Shown in pieces: positions 54,885-64,000 of a stretch of 64,000 bases of DNA; within the stretch, counting starts at the first letter, position 1; each line of letters starts with the position of its first letter. Where the stretch lies: positions 13,277,479 through 13,341,478 of the forward strand of contig OZ026608.1 of assembly GCA_964020085.1 (NCBI GenBank). The letters run 5' to 3'. A program made the position numbers and the translations under genes. The notes under the pieces are model-generated. The model was given only the letters and a program-made list of their open reading frames with translations. It did no database searches and was not told the origin of the DNA. The DNA comes from Micromussa lordhowensis. Lineage: Eukaryota; Cnidaria; Anthozoa; Scleractinia; Lobophylliidae.

Positions 54885-55075
54885 GCCATAGAGTGGTTTT
54901 CACTTTAGCATCGATAGCAATAGGCAATTTCCGAGTTTTCCTTTGCCTCTGTGTCAAAACGGGTCTTCGTACGAAACCATTGTTATGAAAATGCATTCAG
55001 CATCTGTAAGTTTATTTTCATGCAAATCAAACTCATTCAGTTTTTCATGAGAAAAGTGGCGAAAGCCAACTGGCC
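54885..55075. repeat. Diverged relative of the AATAGACCATTTCCGA hairpin family
   Basis: It contains caatttccgagttttccttt, gcctctgtgtcaaaacg and ccattgttatgaaaatgcat. These parallel the left arm of the hairpins at 34885-35061 and 61997-62173. The second arm is poorly preserved. Confidence 0.4.
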
Positions 55076-55079
55076 TATA

Positions 55080-58000
55080 GGGGAATCCTTGTTTACACTA
55101 TTTGCCTCATTAGCATAAGCAATTCAGTTTCTGATGGAGCTACAAATAAATCAGTTCTGAATATTGAAAGGTCATAGTACGATTAACTCTGCCAGTGAAT
55201 ATGGGCCTGATGTATTGAATACTTTTTGTGCAACACGGGTTTAAAAACTTAAAATTTAACAAGGAATGTATGACCCCTTAGCGCTTTTGCCACCCAGAAA
55301 TTTTGCAGTTTTTGAAAGACAATTCCTCCTTGAATATTACACCCAAAGAGCTAAAAATTTCGCCATGCACTAAGTTTCACTAGTTCTTTAGCTGCCTGAA
55401 GTCAATTCATATCTAACATGTTTCCTTCTATACGCAAAGCCGTATGCAAATGAGCAAAAATGTAAACAATGACTTCAGCATGAATCCGCCTATTCACGCT
55501 TGCTTTGGTTTTGCATTACCACGTTAAGTGATTGGTTTAAGAAAGCGCGCCACTTTGCCATCCAATCAGAAGTAAAACAAAAACCAATCGCACAGCTATT
55601 TTCCCGCGCTTTCACGTCGGCTGCAAGTATGTGCTTTCAATATTTGATTGGTTGACTAGATTTTCTTTTTAAATAGTGGTTGATGAGAGCGATTACTTTG
55701 GGTTTTGTTTCACGACATTCAATTGAAAAGTGCTCTATTGACAAAGACATTTATCTTGCACATGGGTTTTTCTTGCGGATTTTGGGTCTTCCTTTCCCCG
55801 ATATTGTATTTAATGACCTCACAAATTCACCTCTGAGAGGTCTTTGTAATTTTCACCAACATAACAAGATCGTATTGCTTACAAGAAAAACCATTAACAA
55901 GCTCATAGGCCATAGAGAAGAGAACTATAAGAACGCTACTTCAATTTTAACTTAACAGTGTCCTTGATAACACAGTGATTGGGAAAATATGTGGAAAAAA
56001 TTAACATATCCGCCATATTGATGCACTCCTATGATAGCACTGACTTGACAGCGAAAGATTTCCCGAGAACTAAAACAGACTGTACTGTAAAGATTATGAA
56101 TCTTCATTTCGTAATGGCCTCTTTAGCAATTTTTACATCATTATCATACGAAAAAGTGTTTATAAAGAGTTGAAATATTTCTGTGGTGTTTAAGAACACA
56201 TTCAGCAAGAATTTCTGAAATTTCCTCCAAAGTGAACCCCTCTTATCGACGTAAAGATATGCCAAACGATTGTTGACATTGATGTCAATTACATGCTAAA
56301 AGTGCAGTGTTGCAGGATCAACAGTTTAAAATTTCGAATTTTTCGACGTCAATGAAACTGATTTATAACATACTGACAATTGCAAGAACAACATCATCTT
56401 GAGCATGAACAATATGAAGATAAACGTAATATTTCGGCCCTTTTTGCAGGAAAGTTATCGATTAAAGATCTTTTCATATGAAAAGGATTATCCCTGGCGC
56501 GTGGGGTACCCTCCTTGTCGATTCAAACTAGATGGGGGAATGTTTAAAGCGTTTGTTTATGAATAATAGCGAGCTGCTCACATACACAAGTAACAAAACA
56601 CAACGTTTGTTTGGGGGCAAGGTTGACCAGAAGTAGATCACTCTCCTAACAGAAACAACTGTTCCCCAAATAATATAGTTTTCCACTGTCGTGATTTTTA
56701 GAGACTTAGCAGGAAGGTTCTCTCTTTAACCGAAAATTTACTACAATATGTCGCCTCCCCAAACTTAAATAAGGACGAGAAAACATTTTTTATGCCTAGA
56801 GCTGCTTAATGTGTTACGAGTGACGGCGGAGGAGCTTTCCTCTTTAATATATTTAATTAATATAAACGTAAATTTCGCAGGAACATCTGAGTTTATTATA
56901 GATTTTTTCTATTCTGCTCGAATACCGGTATGTGCGAAAGTAATATGTTATCGTAGGTTGCCATTTTTCAATTTATCATTTGCTTGTTGCATTTTTTAGT
57001 TACAGTCATACCTGATTGCTTCTCTTTCCATTATCGCCTTGCTCGAGATCCCATACATTAATGCTGCTCACTGAATGTAAGACCTGTCCAAGGAGAATCA
57101 CTGAGAAAAAAAATGCCAAGAGTAATCGTTTATCGTTCATTATAACTGAATGCTGCGTACTCTTGCCTCGAACTAAGTCGGTTTCGAATACTTATACAAA
57201 TAAATTGACGCCGATTTTTATCGATTTTGTCTTCCTGTGATTGAGCTGCATTAATAACAAAGTATACAACACTGCAGAGATACACTCTCCGAATAATCAG
57301 CAAAGCGAATAAAGTGGACACTTCCTGGGTCTATAGTTAAGTGATTTTTTCCGAGTGGGTTTCGAAATAGCCTCAATAAAATATCTTATTCTGCACTCTG
57401 TTTTTATTTTACTATACTTCACCGCAAATAAGCCTTGTCTGATTTGTTTCAAACAAACAATCAACTAGGATAAACTTGTTTGATGAGTATAAAACTGTGC
57501 CACAAGCGAAGAGTTTGGACGTGTTTTTATGTGAGAACTGGTGTTTACACTTAAGATCTGAAAGAACTTTACTACTTCGACGAAAACAATCATTTCTTGA
57601 ATACATTGTTACATTTTAATTGATCGCATTATTCGCGTCTTATTTTTGCTCGTAGATCACAATGGAAACTTTTTAACTATAATCTGAGTAACTGAGCGAG
57701 AAGTGAGTCGGAACGTTCTCGAAATTGAAGCCTGTTCGTAAATCTTCGATATTTCTGTAAAGATTCATTTTAATTTTTATTTTAAGCTGTTTCCTGTTGC
57801 GGTCGTATCGCGGAAACTGCTGTGCTTGTTTTAAATTACCTTTTTGCAAACTACTTAAGATGGCTATTTTTACCGAGTTGGTCTCGAGCTTAAAATGTTA
57901 CAGTTGCAAGATTTTTCTCTCATTTATTCCAAGTAATGTAAGGCCAAGGTTTTTCTATTTCCCTAATAACGTTAATAAACACCCAAGGCACAAGGAAACG

Positions 58001-60755
58001 GGTAAAAAGGTTTTGAAAACGAATTAAAAGTATTTTCTGTTTATTATACTTTTCTAAGATGGTCGTTCTAAGCGAGGATGAGTTAAAACGCCCTTTTCCT
58101 TCCTGTAAAATTCAGCTTTGCTTTGTTTTACGCACGTAGAAAAGTTCGAAAGGCTTTAGGCATTGTTCATTAAACGTTTCGTTATCATTATAATGATAAA
58201 AGGCAAACATGTCAATATTTAAGAACCTTTTCTTTTGTGGTGCTTACGAACTTTCCCAGCAGCCATAGTAGAAGTTATCACTGAAAACGGAAGTTTTAAT
58301 CTATCATTAAAATAAATTTTGAAGCCCTTAAAATCAAACAAAAAAATGATCATTTTAGTAAGTCTAGTGCATTTTCAAGGTCATATATTCCGCTTATCGC
58401 ACGCTTTAGAGGCAAATCCCGGTTGCGAGGTTAATAATTCCTAGAATTTATTTTATCACGACGAATCATATAGGATATAAAATATTCTTAACACTCAGCA
58501 AATGATGTCTTCAGTAAAAGAAAAAATTGAATTAAGGAAAGAAACCAAAGGTCTGTACGGGAAGAAAAAACTCATATTTGCCAGTCATTGTATACAAAAT
58601 ATCGTATTTATATGAAAACACTAGCACTCTTATTGATCTTACCAAAGCATTGATCGTTTTTGCTCTCACGAGGCCCGGTGCCCTAGGTGCACAATTTACT
58701 ATCTTTGAAAGCTTTTAAAGTGAATTTAAAACCCTGTGATCCATTATTTAAATTTCAGTATCAAGCAATCTCCTTGTAGACGCCACGCTGGTCGTTATAA
58801 CTGTGAGAAAGAGCATTTCCTTGTCAGCAAAGTTTCGCCGTTTAATTAATGTTTGGACACCTGGAGTTCATCACTGACTAAGCTTCCATATTTTGCCAGA
58901 TCAATCACTAGAGACAAAGTGTTGCTAAATTTTTGTCATTTTGCATTTCTTTTTATTAAACGCAGTTGACCTTTCTTGATATTTTCTCACTTTATTTAAA
59001 TAGTTTGCTGACATACGATATCTTGGATGTTTCATACATATACGGCTATTAGTTTTCACTATCTACACGATATTTCTGTCGCCTTCGTTACCCATAGGGG
59101 GCTTTGGAAGTGAGAACTCAACGAGATTCTCGATTAGTTAAAAAAAAATGGAAAGCACATAAATTTACCAGGCGAAACGGACAATAACGGCTTGCCAATA
59201 TTTTTCATTTAGCCTCCAGGATTTCATACCAACCATAAAGATGTCTCTTCTTTTGATATCACTGTAAATTAAAAATGTGGACGACATCTTATGAAAACTA
59301 TTACACCAGTCAATTTTTCTTAAAGCTTGTATGCTCAATTTTCGTTGCGCCACAAGTTGAGCGAAAACTTGCGTGGTGAAAAAAAAGTCCTTTTCTCGCA
59401 GGCCGTTTTTGTTGAAGTACGCGTTGCTAACAGTGCCTTAAGTGCAATGACAACAGGAACAGTTTCTGTCGCCTTAATGGCTGAAACTGAAACTGTTGTA
59501 AAAGATGTGAAGATATGAAATGTCTATAATTACTTGTTGGAATGAAATGCTTTATCGGATCAGTAGTGCAATCAGTTACAAATATATGATAACGCAAATT
59601 ATTTTGATTAACGTCCAGTTTTGCCTCACGTTTTCGATAAAAGGCACACTGAGAGATAACGAGACTTAGAGGAAAACGTCAACTATTTGAAGGGGACAAT
59701 CTCTTGATGTACCACTGAATTCTCAGAAGCACCATTAATAGAAATGTAAGGTCTTCATCTTGGAGAATGTATATTTCAAGCTTAGGATAGAACGAGTAAT
59801 GGCTTTTTGTGAGCTTAACTCAGATGAGTTGCTCAAGCGTTAGATTTGGTAGATCTTGGTATGAAACTGACAGGCGGCCGTACCTCCAAACTGTGTTGGC
59901 GGACCACAAACCGCGCTTTCAGAAATACCTGTTGAGATGAGCAGGCGGGTTTGAGTAAACTGGCGACATAAGTTCAAATGAGCGCTTCCTTGGGCGGGGG
60001 AATAAACCGGTATGTCTCCCTCCTACTCGAAAATCATACTAAACTAACAGTGTAGAGGTTAAGAGGTAAGAGAATTGTTTCCGTCACAAGAAGGGTTTGT
60101 GGGTGTGTTGGTGGGTGAGTGGATATTCCATTATCGGGATTTTTTTCCACAGCTCCTACACACCGTGGGGAGAAGGGGGCAGGAAGAAGCGGCGCAGTAA
60201 CCTAATGGGGGTAAAATAATAGTAGTGGAAAATAACCACGTAATTTTTTTGGTATCTGAAAGTTTTCGTTCTAAAATAAAACTTCTTTATACTCCGCCAC
60301 AATTCGTGGTGATAAATTTGCTTGGCGTACTTTTGATTTGAGGTACTACTTGAGGCGCAGAGATGGGTGATTGTGTACGCGATTTGTTGAGAGAATGAAT
60401 TCCCCGGTTCGTAGAGGCCTTTGTTCCTAATGCCCCCCATGCCATGTTACTGGCGGCTTCAGAAATCCCAGGAGATTCAAGAAATGCGCAAATGTTATTC
60501 ATGTGGATAGCTCAAGCGGCTCTTCATGCATTTTCGTTCTCCATGAAAACATCCACGCAACGCGCGTGGTAATATTATTCGCGGATGAACTGGGTAGTAC
60601 TACTAACTGGATCTAAAAATGAGAGATTGACTCTCCAACCCTTACATTCTGTCGCGGGCGAACTATCAGTTGCGAGTCAAACCAGCAACTGAGTGGAGAT
60701 CACCACAATCATTTGTCCGTTCTCCTAGTGGAGAATTGACCCCGGCCCCAGCTCC
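55080..60755. other. Long intergenic stretch, no gene recognised
   Basis: About 5.7 kb with AT-rich composition. A repeated phrase with ccaatcagaagtaaaaca and a later gattggttg (55555-55650) suggests a short dispersed repeat. Frames such as 55680-55955 plus and 60287-60502 minus lack motifs. The second (71 codons, starting MNNICAFLESPGISEAASNM) might be an exon but has no partner that I could find. Confidence 0.35.
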
Positions 60756-60761
60756 TTTCCG

Positions 60762-61010
60762 CCTTAAAGGAGCTACCTCACGGCATGTGCATCTTGAAGA
60801 GTTAAGCTTAAATTTTTCAAGTTCGTCGTTTATAATCCGTGTTAATCTTCTCCATCTTTTGACCATCCTTGCTCCTTTATGGTCTAATGTTATCTCTTTG
60901 GCATTATTCTATCTTAGTATCCTACTATTTTAGGTTTCTCAGTTTTAATTTAAAGGTAGTTTTGTAGGTGGCCAAAACAACTAAAAACACCTGACTGAGT
61001 TCCTTTAAGC
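60762..61010. repeat. TTAAAGGAGCT-family MITE, copy B
   Basis: The ends are ccttaaaggagctacctcac and ctgactgagttcctttaagc, inverted copies. The interior matches copy A at 22875-23122 in reverse orientation (tccgtgttaatcttctccat). The plus-strand open frame over it is incidental. Confidence 0.75.
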
Positions 61011-61014
61011 TCTC

Positions 61015-61990
61015 CTTCCACTGTTTTCCTCTATGTCCCGAGGTCGACCACGTTTCCTTTTGTGTTCTGATACCCATGTGTAAGCAATTCATGGATGTTA
61101 GCAATGATCCATTCTAAGCACGTGACCAAGCCACGCCCATATCTTCTTGCCACCTGCTTGCCTCCATTCCCTCTCTAATATTAATCTCCTTATTTCTTAT
61201 CCGCTTAGTAACCAATAGATCTTTAATATCTGACGAAGCTAAGCCTTTTATGTAAGAAAACGTTCAGCTGTTTCTTGTCCGTTCGGGTCATTCTCCAAGC
61301 TTTACAACCATACAATCACATCGAGATGACATTCAAAATTTTGACCTTGATCTTGCTGGTAAAAATGACTGTAGATATTTAATTTGTTGCTAAACTTTTT
61401 GACTTTCCTACGCTTTTTTCGATAATCTTCGAATTCAAATATTCTTCCAATGCGTTCTTGGCTACTTCTGAGGATTTTTCTTCTATTTCTTTTCCTTTTC
61501 AACATTAGCTAATATAAACTATAATTTCCGTATTTCATTGTCGGAAATGATATCGAAACGGAACAAAAATACTTTGCAGCTATGTGACCGCGCTCCAAGG
61601 TGGCAAGTGACCCTGTAACTATGCGACCGCCCTCGACAGGTGACAAAACATACAGCACTAGGCTAAGGCTTCAATGTGTACTATACGGTTCAGATAAGTA
61701 AATACAAGACGCATAAAACAAGCAAGCTGCACTGAACTGTGAAATGGCCTATACATACTATCATAACTGGCCCGTCCTATGAGTAAAATTCTAAAAAAAG
61801 TAGTTCTCTTGTCATTTTCATGTAGTGCCTAATAAATGAAATGTTACAGCCATAAGGTGCATCTGTTCGAAATGTTTTAATTAAAAGCCCCTTTAAAAAA
61901 ACTAAATGACAGATTTTCTTACCTTTTCATATACCTCAACTTGTAAAATCCCTACCATTTTCGGGTACAGCCTCCCCGGGTGAAACGGTC
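61015..61990. other. Intergenic, no gene recognised
   Basis: Contains phrases such as ccttttgtgttctgatacc and gcacgtgaccaagccacgcc that hint at an old LINE fragment, but no translated motif confirms it. Confidence 0.3.
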
Positions 61991-61996
61991 AACTCA

Positions 61997-62173
61997 ATTG
62001 GCCATTTCTGAATTACCTTTAGCCTCTTTCTCAAAGCGAGTCTTGGTGCTCATCCTTTCATATGAAAATGAGATTTCATTCACATACAAAATTAAACTCA
62101 TTTTCATATGAATGGTTGTGCACCAGGCGTCGCTTTGAAAGAGAGGCTTTAGGTAATTCGGAAATGGTCTATT
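61997..62173. repeat. Hairpin MITE (AATAGACCATTTCCGA family), copy B
   Basis: The ends are attggccatttctgaattac and gtaattcggaaatggtctat. The inner ctcattttcatatg and catatgaaaatgag pair. It is about 90 percent similar to the copy at 34885-35061, in opposite orientation. Confidence 0.85.
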
Positions 62174-62429
62174 ACCGGCCAACTCAACTAACGGTCTCTC
62201 TCACAATATCTAATTTGTGATAATCGGTATTGACATAAATAAATATTTTGCCGACACGGAATAGAGAACTGGGTGCGAGCGTAGTACGCGAAGGTTCATG
62301 GGTAGTATGTTTGTAAAATGAGACGGTTGAAAAACCTGTGACATTCCACGGTCAGTCTTACCGATTGCACTTTCCCGTAAGGTTTATTTTATTGTGTAAA
62401 TAGTGTTATCTGATTTATCTTTAAGAAAT

Positions 62430-62478
62430 AGAAAACATGTGCCGTGTTTCTATTGAGTTATAGAAACACGAGTGAAAG

Positions 62479-62509
<31 letters not shown>

Positions 62510-62510
62510 G

Positions 62511-62541
<31 letters not shown>

Positions 62542-62580
62542 GAGTTCTCCCCAACGTTCACCAATCAGCGTGCGTATTTG
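62430..62580. repeat. cacgag-type palindromic MITE
   Basis: Inverted phrases: gtgtttctattgagttatag with agaaacacgag; ggtgggagaacgag-like and ctttttcgagttctcccc; then gctgtgggaacacgagccgc and gcgagtgtttccacagc. It is related in vocabulary to 201-377 and 33846-34014. Non-coding. Confidence 0.6.
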
Positions 62581-62764
62581 CTTTGAGTTATTTTCTAAAT
62601 CATTTTGTTGTTTACATATCAAGCTTAAAACCCCAAAGGTGGTGCCAATGCATTTGGTCTGGGATACACGGTCTTTATTTTTCCTAATAAGAGGTTTTTG
62701 GGGTCTACGTGTCAGGCTTTGTCGCATGTATGGTGAAACAGAGAATTAACCCTGAAGTGTAAAT

Positions 62765-62940
62765 TTAAGTGCTAATTGAACCATGAATAACCCACTGGGC
62801 GTTAGTCCTAGTAAAGGGAATCCGGGAACCACACGAGGTAAAGAACAAATCTTTTGACCTCGGGGGGAATCGAACCCACGACCTCCGGATTAGATCTACC
62901 GTTACTCTGTCGACTGAGCTACGAGGTCGGACAGAGAAAG
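62765..62940 (-). repeat. tRNA-derived SINE
   Basis: The head at 62928-62856 (73 bases) has acceptor-like ends GACCTCG/CGAGGTC, box A TAGCTCAGTCGACAGAGTA and box B GGTTCGATTCC. Its anticodon stem does not pair well, so it is not a working tRNA. The body reads GTGTGGTTCCCGGATTCCC, then TAGGACTAACGCCCAGTGGG, the pattern of a coral SINE with a TAGGGCTAACGC core. Confidence 0.7.
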
Positions 62941-63144
62941 TCGGGGACGATTTAGGTGGTGAATCGCGGCGAAGAGAAACTAAGGGTACATATGAATGTT
63001 ATTCGCATGTAGGATGTTATTTGATGCATTTCTTATTCGCTTTGTTGTAAGCTTATTGCCACAATTAAAACATATCTTGGGCTGAGCAACGCGCACATGC
63101 CTCAACCGGCCTTTGAGTGTGTTCGGTTGTGTAGTGAAGGCAAA

Positions 63145-63530
63145 ATAGGTTTTTTCGTCAACACACGAATCTTGTGTTTTACTAACTAGATGCATATCAC
63201 GCCTGAGACGTATTCTTCATCTGCTTAGGTATATGTAAATACCGCCATTCTTCCAAAACCAGTTCTAAACCGGCTCTTTCTAGCCGAGCGCGAGGACCGT
63301 TCCAGGGAATATTGGTGCGAGGTCATGGCAGTACAAAATGTGGTAAGGACAAAAACTTGGAGGAACGAGCCATTAAATTTTGACGTCTTCTGTCTTCGAT
63401 CACTAAACAGATGCACGGCAGCATAGAATTTATCTGTTTCATATAATAATGAAACAAAAAAATATCAATGGCGTCATTTATATGTCTGCCCTCCAATAGA
63501 TCTTAAGTACCGGCCAATCAAAATGCGAGA
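63145..63530. repeat. Long TIR MITE-like element, copy B
   Basis: Shares ctagatgcatatcacgcctg, agacgtattcttcatc, gtgcgaggtcatggcagtac and the end ccaatcaaaatgcgagaata with the element at 53118-53680. The inner palindrome is less complete. Confidence 0.65.
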
Positions 63531-63534
63531 ATAA

Positions 63535-64000
63535 TTTGACTTATAATCGAACAAAAATTTTCACTCGCACGCGATTGCTCTAAGTGCGTCACGTAACTGA
63601 ATACGCCCCAGCTAAAACTGACCTAACCCTAAGCCTCCATTTTCTTTTTCTCGAAGCTTTTTTCATTCGAAGCTCACAAATTGGAGCTCGAAGTTCCTCG
63701 AATTTCACAAACTGTGAGCTTCAGGAAAGAGATAATGTCCGCAAACGTATAGCCGAGTATATTTTCGAGCCAAATCGAGGCTATTGTTTATTTATTATGT
63801 AATCGCTAGCTGGCCTGATATCGTTGACCGAGGGTACTAAGGGTACTTAGGGTACTAAGGCTAGGTTAATGCATCAAACTTTACATGTGCCGAACCTAAT
63901 TGTTATCAGATTCATGTAACTGGTCGACGTCTGAATCAGTTACTGACGATCAACACATTTGTATTTCGGTCGACCTTGCCGATCTATTCGAGAGCCTCAT
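63535..64000. other. Window end, no gene recognised
   Basis: Short inverted phrases around gaagctcacaaattgg and acaaactgtgagcttc (63670-63722), and a gggtactaa- repeat at 63832-63858. Nothing coding is supported. Confidence 0.35.

Noticed and set aside
62856..62928. tRNA gene
   Set aside because: Acceptor and T arms pair, but the anticodon stem does not, and the downstream body matches a SINE, so it is recorded as a SINE head.

Overview
The window looks like nuclear DNA of an anthozoan cnidarian, most likely a stony coral. It is AT-rich and intron-bearing, and it is full of small palindromic DNA transposons, tRNA-derived SINEs, Penelope-like and DIRS-like retroelements. It also carries an opsin of cnidarian type. 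Nothing suggests bacterial, organellar or viral origin for the window as a whole. Host genes are few. All gene models below were made by reading splice sites and frames by eye. No database search was possible, so family names rest on recognised motifs. || Region by region. 0-4.7 kb: tandem duplications, short transposon remnants and intergenic DNA. 4.77-11.40 kb (minus strand): a complete 11-exon gene of 426 codons for a threonine dehydratase-like fold-type II PLP protein with a C-terminal ACT-like domain. Its Schiff-base lysine is replaced by histidine and its glycine loops are altered, so it looks like a pseudoenzyme. 12.5-13.6 kb: an ~850 bp CAGACTGA-type satellite and a 103 bp duplication. 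16.8-24.7 kb (minus): two two-exon genes for small secreted peptides that share the motif FTAGIGN directly after the signal peptide. 28.2-32.5 kb (minus): a single-exon opsin and a decayed neighbouring duplicate broken by a LINE fragment and a MITE, with a cluster of long hairpins between them. 33.6-36.7 kb: a 5'-truncated LINE hit by three separate DNA transposons. 37.6-41.3 kb: a THAP-domain relic, a 1.25 kb TIR element with a 6 bp target duplication, and a palindromic MITE. || 41.9-48.5 kb is a nested pair: a degenerate Penelope-like element (plus strand) split by a nearly intact 4.8 kb DIRS-like tyrosine-recombinase retrotransposon (minus strand) with gag, RT, RNase H and recombinase frames. 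48.6-52.2 kb holds the relics of a compact, divergently transcribed gene cluster. It includes a coiled-coil/membrane protein, two small hydrophobic proteins and a multi-frameshifted ~350-residue protein, and is interrupted by a duplicated tRNA-bearing repeat. I judge this cluster to be a mobile, possibly virus-derived, element of unassigned class. 52.3-64 kb is mostly intergenic DNA with SINEs and MITEs and no convincing host gene. || The genes do not form a pathway. Points of most biological interest are the pseudoenzyme, the secreted peptide pair, the opsin duplication, and the undescribed divergent gene cluster.
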